Below, one piece after another: positions 24,906 to 34,770 of a stretch of DNA of 64,000 bases. The position numbers and the translations under genes were made by a program. Positions within the stretch are counted from its first letter, which is position 1; every line of letters starts with the position of its first letter. The notes under the pieces are model-generated. The model did no database searches, was not told where the DNA came from, and was given only the letters and a program-made list of their open reading frames with translations. This DNA comes from Camellia lanceoleosa (lineage: Eukaryota > Streptophyta > Magnoliopsida > Ericales > Theaceae), in contig CM045762.1 of assembly GCA_025200525.1 (NCBI GenBank), positions 79,233,217 to 79,297,216 on the forward strand, given 5' to 3'.

Positions 24906-25300
24906 TAACCTTTCCTTAACAATTTATTAGCTTTCATAAATGAGATCAAGTATGGCGGAGGAACTACCACATTCCCAGTGAAAGTAAACTCAGGCATACC
25001 AGGTGGTTTGAACATGACGGTTTTGTTCACACAATCAATAGTAGCACAATATTTAGTCAGCCAATCCATACCCAGAATAAAGTCAAAATGATTAATGCTT
25101 AAGGGCAGCAAATCAACATACAATGTCATATCACCAATTATAATATCACATGCCGGATATACATAAGCACATATCATAGAACCCCCAGATAGTGTAGGCA
25201 CAGATAGCAAACAATTCACAGGTTCTAACGGTCTAGTTAATTTTTGAGAAAAACATGCGAGACAAATGAATGTGTAGAACCAGAATCAATCAGTACATAG
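24881..25300 (-). pseudogene. Retropepsin-like protease of gypsy element G
   Basis: The catalytic DSGS (25279-25287 for D-S-G) follows YVLI, then a frameshift. The frame 25219-24881 carries CSMICAYVYPACDI-like residues (here GGSMICAYVYPACDI), INHFDFILGMDWL and ATIDC, the flap and C-terminal core of plant gypsy proteases. Confidence 0.88.
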
Positions 25301-25445
25301 TCATTCTGAGCACAGATAGGGATTATACCTGACACTTCTATTTCGATATTCTGTACATCTCTAGGCACGAGTGCAAACACTCTTCTTTGCCTTAGTGTTT
25401 CATTTCCAGCATTACTTCTGGCATTTGTTATAGTATTGGCCTTTG

Positions 25446-25825
25446 CTACAGGAACAGATTCGGATGAACTTGCCGCTGGTGGTTAACATTGTCAAACCTC
25501 ATTGGATAGTCTTTAATCATGTGACTGGTTTTACCACACCGAAAACATGTACCCGATACACGTTGACATATGCCTTTATGTCTCTTTCCACACTCTGAAT
25601 AGACTGGTATAGATCCGTTACTCTGGCTTGAGCTACTTAAAGTTCTAGTATTTTGCTTTTTGTTCATGAAGAAGGAACGACTTTTCCGAAAATTAGATAC
25701 AGGCCTTTTACTTTTCTATTCTTTTGTTGTGTCATTACCTCAGTTAGAGTTGCGAACATTTGCTCCATTCGGCTTATGCAAGCCTCTGAAGACTCACTTA
25801 TATCACTTCCTCTTGCATTCTCCAT
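25446..25825 (-). pseudogene. Truncated gag of gypsy element G
   Basis: A Met at 25825 opens a short N-terminus (NARGSDISESSEACISRMEQM, cf. RMDRMERML in copy A). It is joined after about 36 codons to the region just before the zinc knuckle (TCFRCGKTSHMIKDY). The gag core present in A (PPTFLGG, EKLF) is missing. From gag Met to knuckle, A has about 0.85 kb and G about 0.25 kb. This looks like an internal deletion of roughly 0.6 kb. Confidence 0.8.
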
Positions 25826-26012
25826 GTTGACCAGGTTGTAATAAACATAGGGATAATCTTGTTCATTTCCTTCAATTTTATTTGTCCAGATTCAAATCCA
25901 ATTCTCATAGTTATAAAGATTATCACACACTCACTCATGCTAATAATATGTCCCTACTTCTTTCTAGGACATACTATAGCTTTTATGGACTCGTGTGTGT
26001 GGTATAACATGT

Positions 26013-26024
26013 GCTCTGATACCA
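26013..26024 (-). promoter_or_regulatory. Primer-binding site of element G
   Basis: The minus strand reads TGGTATCAGAGC, complementary to the 3' end of plant initiator-Met tRNA, three bases inside the 5' LTR. Confidence 0.92.
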
Positions 26025-26649
26025 CTCTGTCACGATCCAAACCTGTCCTTATAGGTTTAGCGTCGTAACCAGCCAGTAATCCTTGGATTACCGAAGGCCT
26101 CTTAACAATTAAACTTATAATTAGGGGCTGCATAAGTAAATACATAAAAACAAACATACATATTCCATCGAGCTGTGCAGACATACATGGGGCTGATAAT
26201 CTTAAACTTTTATAGACATACGAGTGACGTCAAAAGATATAGTATTTACATGTCACTTCATGTACATATAAAAGAAAAACTTGTCCATGGGGCAAAAAGA
26301 ACAGTCTTATACATCCATAATAATACAGCCACAAGACTTGACTTGATCTGAAACCTCCTCGTGAGGCGTAAAAGGTGGCTGACAAATACAAAAATGCTTC
26401 AGGAATCATCTTAAGCCTGATCACCCGTCTACTCACCTACATACATAATAAATAACTAGTGAGCGGAGGCCTAGTGAATAATAACAAAGTAAAGGGGTAA
26501 ATGAATGATGTTCCATAACCATTTCTGAAACTAAAGTTTACGTTCGTATTCTTATTCTGTGCATATATACATAAAAATCAGAGTCCATGCTTAATCTTAC
26601 ATAGTGCATCCATTGGCGCTAACAAATCACATACAGAGTATCAAAGATC

Positions 26650-26905
26650 ATACTTGTCAATTCCATAGAGGAACCTCCGGCCAGGTACGGATAACTTGCC
26701 AGTTCCATAAAGGAACCTCTGGACTGGGTATGGATAACTTGTCAGTTCCATAAAGGAACCTCCAACCGGGTACAGATAACTTGCTAGTTCCATTAAGGAA
26801 CCTCCGGACTGGGTATGGATAACTTATCAGTTCTATTAAGGAACCTCCAATCGGGTACAAATAACTTGCCAGTTCCATTAAGGAACCTCCGGACTGGGTA
26901 CGAAT
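26650..26905. repeat. 42-bp tandem repeat, 6 units, in 5' LTR of G
   Basis: Same unit as 20147-20482 but only six copies, at about 26660, 26702, 26744, 26786, 26829 and 26871. Confidence 0.92.
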
Positions 26906-27314
26906 AGCACACTTGAATTATAGCATAAAGATCATCACATTTGTTAGAGTTGGACAATCATTCATAGTACAGAACATAACATTTCGTAAAACAGATCTTA
27001 TTTCATATACAGAGAATAATTTAACTTGAACATAACTTTACTAAGTTATTACTTACAGATAATAGATGCTTTAAGTAAACAAGCAGAGTAGGCAATTCAG
27101 TTTCTTTGTGGCGCGTGACCTACACAGCATGATAGATACATACATTGAAACACACGTTCGGATTATAAGTAACTTATTTCATTTGTTGTTAGTGTGTTTC
27201 TACCCTTTATCCCCATTACGGCGACTTAATCTTGGCTTAGGAATGCCTAGGATGAAATGAGGATGCAAAATTACACTTGAAAACATATTTCAAAACTTGC
27301 TAAAACCAGGGTCC

Positions 27315-27612
27315 ATGCTCGAGCATGGCTTTCCTCGCTCGAGCGGACATGCAAAATGTGAGGGTTTGCTCGAGTGTAACTTCTTTCACTCGAGCAGTTT
27401 GTAAACTTTGAAAAAGTACTGGTTGCATGTTTTTCACGCTCAACGGATGCTCGATCCTCGCTCGAGCGTGACTCTTGTCGCTCCAGCATGCTGCAAAACA
27501 CAAGAACTTCTGAGGGCTTGCATTTCAAGCATGAGCATACTTCAGGTCACTCGAGCGGAAGTGCACACACTCAGAGTGGTCGCTCGATCGTGGATTCCTA
27601 CGCTTGAGCATA
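27315..27612. repeat. CGCTCGAGCG palindrome array in 5' LTR of G
   Basis: About ten copies, exact and decayed (for example CGCTCGAGCGG near 27334, CGCTCGAGCG near 27459, CGCTCGATCG near 27580). It matches the array at 20895-21168 position by position, with one additional palindrome pair near 27317-27340. Confidence 0.8.
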
Positions 27613-28616
27613 GATGCAAATTTTGGGATTTCCAGATTTGTTCCCAAAGCTCAAAACTCAAACTTTAAGCATCCAAACTTGATTTTTCTGGGTTAAAACT
27701 TGAGGAACACTTAGAAGTTCATAATACATCATGAATTAAGGATCTTTTCAAGAAATCACGGCCAAATAACTTGTCAATTGTGCAAAATTCAACTTAAAAT
27801 TCATGATTGATCCATGAACATGACATACATGAATTTGTGTGACCTTAAGCTTCTCAAAACATGATCAAATGTTACAAAGCAACTTGAGACTTGATGACTT
27901 CCCAAATTTAAGGTGAATTTAAGACATGTATGAGGGAATTCTTTGAAATTCAACTCAAAATGTAAGAATATGTATGCATGTATGGAATGACTCAATTCTC
28001 TTTAATTTTAACTTTATTCTTGCATTAACGAACCTAATTCATTAGAGTTCAAGTCCTATACATCATAATTGTACACTCTAGGGGTTGAATTGTTACCTAG
28101 ACTTCCCAAAGTGTGTGCTAGGAGTTAACTTCTTGAGTTTCCAAGCCTAATGCCTTCAATCTCTAGCAAGATCCTCTCAATCTCAAGTGTTGACATCCAA
28201 TCTCACTTCCTCTCTCTCACGTTGTAACTCTTGGTGGCTTAAAGATGATATCAAAAAGAGGATCAGGTAGGGTGTATAAGCCTTATGTAGGCTTAGGTAA
28301 AAGTGTAATTAATTAAGGCAAAATAAGTGGACATTAAGTTAATCTAATTAAATCGTTCCGACTCGAATTTCGATTGAACCTACCATAAATTCCTAAAAAT
28401 TCTAAATAACACGTAACCGAAGTCAATTTCTAAATCAGATGCCGTTAAGGCTTTCAATTCGCAAATCAAAATAGAATTATGAATAGGCTTTTCGTACACT
28501 AAATAGATAGAAACACATATAAGGCAACATGTGATGCAAAACTTCACTTGAATCTCTTATTAGACATAATTAAGCATGGATTAATGTTAATCATGGGTCG
28601 GGGTTGTTACAATAGC

Positions 28617-29304
28617 AGACCAGCGACTCTCCTCATTCTGTACATAGGCGAATGCCTCCTGAAGGGAAGAAAGAGTGTCCATACCCAGAACTCGACTCCT
28701 AATCGGATCATATTCCACATTGAGGCCCGCCAGAAACTTGAAGACCCATTCCTGTGCAATGAACTTCCTGTACCCAACTGAATCAGCAGTGCAAATAGGT
28801 TATAGTCCTGCAGGTGATTAAGGCGTTTCCAACAGTTGGTGAGGAAGGTGAAGTACTAAAGAATAGTCTGCTCCCTCTAAGCAGAGCTCTCAATAGAGTG
28901 GCACAACTTAAATGATTGTGAGAAATTCCCTTTGCGGGAATATGTGGCAGCCACAGCATCCCAAACATCCTGGGCAGTTTTCATAGACAAGTAGCCCTCA
29001 CCAATTCTGGAACCATCGAATGAATAAGCCAACCTATAATCAAAGAGTTGGTAATCTCTCATTGGTCATAACCTGGGTCAGTAGTACTGGGTGCCTGTAT
29101 CCTGCCATCAACATATCTCATCTTTCATTTGCTCTTCAAAAAAATAGTCAAACTCTAAGACCATACTAAATAATTCTGACCATTAAATAGAGAGGTGGTG
29201 ATTTTTAAACTAGGGTTGGGGTTATCAATCATGGTAGTAGGTATAATGGAACTCTCACTCCTAGGTGTTTGAGAAATAGTGGACACACTGATAGAATCTG
29301 CCAT
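28617..29304 (-). pseudogene. Copia gag N-terminal part of element F
   Basis: A Met at 29304 begins a Ser/Thr-rich leader, then PSLKITTSLFNGQNYLVWS (the conserved gag N-terminus, W-S before the first stop). KMRYVDGRIQAP and KTAQDVWDAVAATYSRKGN follow in alternating frames. The gene is cut at 28612-28616, the right TSD of G, and continues at 19487. Confidence 0.88.
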
Positions 29305-29907
29305 GGATACTATACTACCGAACCCTTAACAAAACTAGTGGCAATCACAAACTCCGAAGGTGGTGGTGGAAGGGAAAACACAACTGCCACTACGAAAACA
29401 TAAAGAATTAAGAACTTTTTTCTCTTTTTTTTAAAAAAGAAATGAAGAAACAGAGGTTGGTCAAGTTGAAGACCTCGTCAACAGAGACAGACAAAAGGAC
29501 GACAGCAAAGGAAGAGAGAGAGAACGAGCCATTGTTTATTTTTAAAAGCAAAACAGGGAGAAACGACTGGCTTTTGTCTTCTTTAGAACAACCGAACGAC
29601 AGTCTTTCGTCTTCTCCAAAACAACGAATCACAACAGATGGAGATGGAGCAGAGGCTGTCACATAGAGGCTATTGACCAGCAAGGGTGAGCCGAAACCCT
29701 AGACTGTCATCAATCCACCCAAAAAACACTTGGGTTGAGCCGAAACCCCTCAGGGATGAGTTAGCTTGAGTTGGGTTGAGCCAAAGTCCCTCATGGATGA
29801 GTTGGCTTAAGCCGACTGATAGAGTGGACTTGTCTCTAGCTGGTGGTTGGTGACTCCAGTGGGTAATAGGAACAATATGGGTAGATGAGTTTAGGTTTTA
29901 GGGTTAG
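29305..29907. other. Untranslated leader of copia element F
   Basis: This is the region between the PBS and gag ATG of F. It contains AG-rich stretches and a GGGTTGAGCCGAAACCC-type short repeat (29678-29790). The open frame at 29442-29666 lies in the leader and shows no domain. Confidence 0.6.
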
Positions 29908-29919
29908 GCTCTGATACCA
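29908..29919 (-). promoter_or_regulatory. Primer-binding site of copia element F
   Basis: The minus strand reads TGGTATCAGAGC directly next to the 5' LTR, complementary to initiator-Met tRNA. Confidence 0.92.
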
Positions 29920-30064
29920 TGATGATTTTAGAGAATTCAAGATTAGTGAATGATTAGGATATCATCCCTTATTTATATTAATGAAGATTAATAATTACAA
30001 GAGAGCCCTAAGGCATAGAATAATTACAACATAATAACCCAAACAACCATTTATTATTCTAACA
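29920..30064 (-). repeat. 5' LTR of copia element F
   Basis: 145-bp LTR from TGATGATTTTAGAG to TTATTCTAACA, followed by TSD GAAAC (30065-30069). Confidence 0.92.
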
Positions 30065-30099
30065 GAAACACTTAGCCATATTTCTAAAAACAGGGCAGC

Positions 30100-30335
30100 T
30101 CACTCGAGCGGACCCATTGGTCTGCAAAACTTCTGAGAGCTCTCATTTTACGCTCGAGTGAAGATCTGGGTCACTCAAGCCAAGTTTGAAAACAAAATGG
30201 TGGTCGCTCAAGCCAAGGCTCATGTCTACAAAAGTACTGGGAGCTTGAATTTTATGCTTGAGCTAACTTTTGGTCGTTCGAGCAAAGGCTCAAAAAAAGA
30301 GTAGTCGCTTGAGTGAAGCTTTGGTCGCTCAAGTG
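30100..30335. repeat. Degenerate CGCTCGAGCG array in LTR of A
   Basis: About eight decayed copies (CACTCGAGCGG, CGCTCGAGTG, CGCTCAAGCC, CGTTCGAGCA, CGCTTGAGTG and similar). Most changes are C-to-T or G-to-A, as expected for methylated CG sites in an old LTR. Confidence 0.72.
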
Positions 30336-31102
30336 AAGATGCAGAATCTGAAATTTCTAGATTTCTCTCCAAGCTTCAAAACTCAATCCAAATGCATAAA
30401 AACAATCTCTAATGCCCAAAAGAATGTGGAAATGAATGCAAGGCTCAACTTCTGATCCATCTATTTAAACTTAATTCTTGTCTCAATCTCTAATTTTTCT
30501 TGAAGTCACATGTAAATTAATCAAATACATAGCTTAAGAGTTGAATTCCTTACCTAATCCTTCAATTGAGCTCTAGATTTCTATGTCTTAGAGCTAGCAA
30601 ACCAAATCTCTAAATTGTCTTCCAAATTCTTCCTTTCTCCGTTTGATTTCACTCTCTCTCCCTTTCTCTCTTTCTCTCTCTCTTTCTCTCTCTCCCTCCC
30701 TCCTACGGTTGATGCTCAAAAAGATGATGAAATGTGTGTAAATAGAAGGTTCTTGAGTTACTCAGACCTTATATAGGCTTGTTTAAATTAACTTGATTAA
30801 GTGTGATTAGATCTAATTAATTTATTCTAATTATTTGGTTCCAAATCGAATTTCAATTAAGCTTATCATAAAATTCTAAAAATTCTCAATTACAGGATGA
30901 CCTAGTCAATTTCGTATTCGGATGCCATTAAGGCCTTCAATTCACATATTGAAACAGAACTTCAGACAAATAGTCCTACGTCAGACAGATATAAGCACAA
31001 TTAATACAAAACACATGCAAGTAACTCACAATTTCTTCTTAATTACTCATTAGGCATTCTTAATCATGGTTTATTAACTAATCACAGATCGGGAATTTTA
31101 CA

Positions 31103-32703
31103 AGTCCCAACTCAAAAAAACCAACTAAAAAAGCCAATGCCAAACGGGGACTTAGGAACTTTAACTAATAAATAAATTATTGTTGTCCTTAAACTCTTAA
31201 TGGAATTTTAAATCTTAAGAACTTTAACTATCAAATAAATTATTATTATCCTTAAACTCTTCCACAAAATATAAAGGGATCCCTCCCTAATTTTCCCTTA
31301 AAGGATTTATTTCTATGATATATTTTCTAGTGACCAATTTTGCTTATAGTCAATGAATGTTAATTAGTCAACTCAATATCACACATAATAATGGGCCTGT
31401 GACCATGGCTGGTGTCACACATCGCTTTCGGATCGCCGGCCAATTTTACACTTAATTATGTTAATAATGTTAATGTTAAAATGTCAATATTCACATTCAA
31501 TCCCAGTCGAGCGGGCCCCCGAATCGAGAGACAGCGCCGGGTCGGGGTCCAATTTCATACCTACATTCTTTTTAAAAATGAAATTTAAATATATAAAAAA
31601 ATTGCTAAAATTGCAAAAAAATAAAAAAAATAATTATAAAATTAAAAATAATAGCATAATAAGTATCCAAAAAAAAAAAAAAAATCAAGAAAAATAACTT
31701 TATAAAATAAAACTATACATACATGGGACTAAATGGACTTCTTGGATTAAAACACTTCTAAATGGGATTTATCAATAATATTAAGTGCTAATTGTGAGTC
31801 TAGAAGTTTACTTAAGGAAAGATCTATATGATATTTGACTTCCTAAATTACAATTGCTTGTGAGTTAAGAATCGTAGTTGATAAAAGATTTACATAGATT
31901 TTTTTAAACACAATTTACATGTGAGAAGGATTTACATGGGATTTCACTTTATAATTAACATCTGCTTAGCAGTCAAAGAATTAACAAAACAGTCCTATTA
32001 AAATTAATTCCTAAATTTACAGTTATCTGTTAGTGAAAGACATTTTATTTTCATGGATTTTAATTAGCTTTAGTTTGTAAGTATAGATTTTACTTGAAGA
32101 AAAAGTTAGATGGTATCACATATGCAATCTAAATCACATTCTTGAGAAATTATATGCATAAATTCTGAAAATTGTACACATGGACCACATAGTCACAAGG
32201 GTAATTGGTAAATGCAACTTGATGAAAAGTGCGAAGAGTTAACTGCTATAAGTAAAAAATAATAAATCAAAATGAGATTTTATATAAAATATAAGGGAAA
32301 TTTTATGATATGTCCCCGTTATAATTTTTGTGGTTTTTATTTATGATTTATTGTGGTATTAATTATGATTTGATTATACATATTGTGATATTTGTTATGA
32401 TATTATTTTTATTATAATTCAAAAAGTCTTTAATTATATTTTATGTGGTGTTTGGTTATGAATTTTTTATTATTTATTATTATGACTCCAAAATAATTCA
32501 ATAATGACATTTGTAGTTATCAACCCAAGAAATATCATAACCATACCTATGGTAATATAACCCTAAATACAAAGGTAGAAATTATAATTTACCCAATTAA
32601 ATTTCAACCTCAGAATAATTTTTTTTTTTATTATTATTTTAAAGGTGCCGGTTTCTCTCCGGTCTCAAACCGAATTGGAAAAATGTTATTGGGTTTATTG
32701 AGC
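31103..32703. other. AT-rich intergenic region
   Basis: No gene seen. A GC-rich island at about 31400-31555 (GATCGCCGGCC, GAGCGGGCCCCCGAATCG) stands out from the AT-rich surroundings and has no coding match. Poly(A)-rich runs occur at 31590-31690. Confidence 0.5.
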
Positions 32704-32985
32704 TCACTTTTTATATTCCGTTTTGATAATTTAATCCGTTCACATTTTAGAATTTATCAAATATATCATCCTTGTAAAAAATTAGATTGATTGGATAACG
32801 GTAACCACATATTCGGATCAATTTTGTATAAAAAAATAGACGGTGGAAAAATAAATAATTCATACAAAATTGATCTGACCACGTAATTTTCGTTATCTAA
32901 TCAATATAATATTTTACAGAGATAATATATTTGACGAATCTTAAAATGTAAACTGTTTAATTTATCAAGGTGAAGCCCAAAAAAC
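32704..32985. mobile_element. Fold-back MITE, copy 1
   Basis: Two arms of about 115 bp are imperfect inverted repeats. The left arm (32720-32835) has TTGATAATTTAATCCGTTCAC, then CTTGTAAAAAATTAG and GGATAACGG, ending TCGGATCAATTTTGTAT. The right arm repeats this in reverse (32865-32975). Two further copies lie at 33113-33420 and 33719-34018. No transposase is present. Confidence 0.75.
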
Positions 32986-33112
32986 AACCCACTGGGCTGG
33001 ATTGAATTGTCTTGTTTGATGGACTGCCTATTATATAGGCAAAATTACTCCAGCTTTAATCTTAATTATAAGGGTTTGGTTCCTTTAAAAGTTGAGATCT
33101 CAATATGTGAGA

Positions 33113-33420
33113 ATATTTAGATTTGGTAAGTTTATTTTAGAATCAATTTTGATGATTTAAATTGTTCATTTTTTTAGATTCATTGAGTAGAATATTCATG
33201 TAAAAAATCAAGATAATTGAATATAAAAAATTATATATTTGAATCATACTTATTTTAAAAAAATGAATGACAAATATAATTTCAAGAATAACTATTTATT
33301 TTTTATAATATAAATTTGATTTAAATAGATAATTATTAATATTTGATTATTTTAATTTTTTATATAAATATTTTATTTAATAAATTTAAAAAATAAATAA
33401 TTTAAATTATTAAAACAAAA
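33113..33420. mobile_element. Fold-back MITE, copy 2 (decayed)
   Basis: The left arm matches copy 1 (TTTTGATGATTTAAATTGTTC, TGTAAAAAATCAAG, GAATC). The right arm is strongly decayed but returns to AATTTAAATTATTAAAAC at its end. It abuts the start codon of the orphan exon at 33424. Confidence 0.6.
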
Positions 33421-33423
33421 TTT

Positions 33424-33661
33424 ATGATGGCTCCGCAGACCGTTCAAGAAAAGCCCAACCCCAATTATATTATTCTTGACCTGGAAAAAGTAGGAGACAT
33501 GCTGCATGAAGAATTAAGCAAGGCTGGATGTGCAAAACAAAAGCTAACTAGTTTTGAGGTTTTCAGCTCAGCTGACAGCTCGGCTCTTTGTAAAAACCAC
33601 AGCGACCAATCAATCTACAAAATAACTGTCCAATCACAACCCCTCCTTCAATTCGGACCAG
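33424..33661 (+). CDS. Orphan first-exon-like coding segment, unknown function
   Basis: ATG-ATG opens a 79-codon stretch with protein-like composition (TVQEKPNPNYIILDLEKVG, ELSKAGCAKQKLTSFEVFSS, SIYKITVQSQPLLQFGPG). It ends at a good donor, CCAG|GTATGC (33661/33662). Past the donor the reading frame loses protein character and runs into a MITE at 33719. I do not recognise the family, see no signal peptide or membrane segment, and find no convincing downstream exon before the LRR gene. It may be the surviving first exon of a gene disrupted by MITEs, or a duplicated fragment. Fold-back MITEs sit on both sides. The alternative start at the second ATG (33427) changes only one residue. Confidence 0.45.
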
Positions 33662-33718
33662 GTATGCCGCCGAGAATTAGATTCTCTCCTTACTCGCTCT
33701 TTTCTTCACTTCCTACTC

Positions 33719-34018
33719 TATTAGGTCATTATACTTATTTTTAGGTTTAACTTCGATAATTTAAATTATTTATATTTTAAAATATATTGACTATATCATA
33801 TTTGTAAAAAACTAAATTGATTAGATATCAGAAACTGCGTGTTCGGATCATCAAATTAAAAACTATTTTTTTTTTAAAATTTAATAAACAGTTTTCCGAA
33901 TATATGCTTTTTGATATCTGATCAACTTGATTTTTTACAAGTATTATATGTTCAATAAATCTTAAAATGTGAACGATTCGAATTATCAAAATTGATCCAA
34001 AATAGATCTAATAACCTA
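33719..34018. mobile_element. Fold-back MITE, copy 3
   Basis: The arms 33720-33860 and 33885-34018 are inverted repeats (TTAGGTCATTATACTTATTTT against AACCTAACAAATAAAA side; inner TTCGATAATTTAAAT, TTGTAAAAAACTAAATTGATTAG, GTGTTCGGA). Same family as copies 1 and 2. Confidence 0.75.
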
Positions 34019-34417
34019 ACAAATAAAAAGTCAAGGAGAGATATTGGGAAAAGATGCTAATTCTGCTGGAGAATTGACATGGGATTTTTTTCATAATCTC
34101 AACGGTTGTTTTTATTGTAAGTATTGTGAACATATTAATCATACAAACAAATCAAATTAATTAGATAAAGTCTGATTTTGACCTTTAAAGTTCGATTTTT
34201 TATACTTTTATCCTTTGTATTTCAGGTTTTTTTTAATTTACTACTAAACTAATTTCTGTTTAAAATTAGATAAAAAAAATCAAGATAATTGTCACATAAT
34301 ATAAAAAAATATATTATTATATTGAAATTTGAGTCTGTATTAGATATGTGAATTATATATAATAAAATATTTTTATACCACGTGATTTTTAATGTGTCAT
34401 TTTGTGTCTAATTTTTA

Positions 34418-34761
34418 GGATAAATTATAAATATATCTTTTGAGATTTACTTAAAGTACAAATTGCCAATTGTAATTTCGAAAATTACAAATACCCCCTT
34501 TTAGAATTTTTTATTTAACAAAATTAATTGAAAAAATAAAATTCATAATTACTCTGTAATACAATAATAAAATTACCTAAATTATTAATTGAGACATATT
34601 TATAATATCATTAAAAATTGTTAGTTGACTTCATGATTTATTAATAAAAGGGGTAATTTGTTACGAAATTAGAAACCTCAATAGGTGAAATGTAATTTCC
34701 AAAATCACATGGGTGATTCGTATTTTAATCAAATCTCAAGAGGTATATCTGTAATTTATCC
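34418..34761. mobile_element. Mutator-type MITE with 9-bp TSD
   Basis: 344 bp with terminal inverted repeats starting GGATAAATTATAAATATATC and ending GTAATTTATCC; the arms pair over about 85 bp. Flanked by a perfect 9-bp TSD TAATTTTTA (34409-34417 and 34762-34770). The 9-bp TSD and G-start TIR are typical of Mutator-like elements. A sister copy is at 58108-58420. Confidence 0.85.
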
Positions 34762-34770
34762 TAATTTTTA

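Larger units (their letters stand above)
19493..28611 (-). mobile_element. Ty3/gypsy chromovirus element G
   Basis: 9,119-bp element with LTRs 19493-22127 and 26028-28611. The near-perfect TSD is ATAGT (19488-19492) and ATAGC (28612-28616). Minus-strand order is PBS, gag remnant, protease, RT, RNase H, integrase, chromodomain, PPT. Removing G and one TSD rejoins the gag of copia F. Gag has lost its core, and stops separate most domains, so the copy cannot move by itself. It is the youngest layer of the nest, since it interrupts F, which interrupts A. Confidence 0.94.
26028..28611 (-). repeat. 5' LTR of gypsy element G
   Basis: 2,584 bp. Plus-strand start TGTCACGATCCAAACC and end GGTCGGGGTTGTTACA. 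It pairs with 19493-22127 over its whole length and keeps the canonical ends. The TATA-like and donor-like sites lie near 28285 and 28087 on the minus strand. Confidence 0.93.
15724..30064 (-). mobile_element. Ty1/copia element F, split by gypsy element G
   Basis: Short LTRs (15724-15863 and 29920-30064) share nearly all their sequence and are flanked by TSD GAAAC (15719-15723 and 30065-30069). Minus-strand order is PBS, gag, zinc knuckle, protease, integrase, RT, RNase H, PPT: the copia order. Without G the element is about 5.2 kb, normal for copia. Protease before integrase before RT excludes gypsy. All frames carry stops. Lineage is probably Ale/Retrofit-like, judged from gag and RNase H motifs (SSAEAEFRAMA); that part is tentative. 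Confidence 0.93.
1..31102 (-). mobile_element. Ty3/gypsy chromovirus-like element A, partial and heavily nested
   Basis: Outermost element of the cluster. Its minus-strand coding remnants are gag, zinc knuckle, protease, RT, RNase H and integrase, at 14297-11067, 4192-4080 and 671-1. They are interrupted by solo LTRs B and C. The 5' LTR lies at 14534-31102 and is split by copia element F. The primer-binding site sits just inside the LTR. The 3' LTR and any chromodomain lie beyond the left edge of the window. Many stops and frameshifts, a damaged primer site and four lost catalytic or start features mark this as an old, dead copy. The right TSD would be AGTCC (31103-31107), but its partner is outside the window. 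Confidence 0.9.
14534..31102 (-). mobile_element. 5' LTR of element A, interrupted by copia element F
   Basis: The LTR reads TGTTATGACCCAAACCC at 14534 and ends GGGAATTTTACA at 31102. Removing F and one TSD leaves about 2.22 kb. 14534-14640 is near-identical in layout to the starts of both LTRs of G. 15120-15360 holds an imperfect ~45-bp repeat (CACATGAACATA and CACGTGAACTA units). 30070-31102 includes a palindrome array, a CT-rich leader (30640-30705), a splice-donor-like site near 30550 and a TATA-like TATATAGG near 30770. Transcription direction is minus. Confidence 0.85.

Noticed and set aside
31458..31697. 79-codon frame over the GC-rich island
   Set aside because: The second half is Lys/Asn/Ile-only translation of poly(A)-rich DNA and the first half has no motif.
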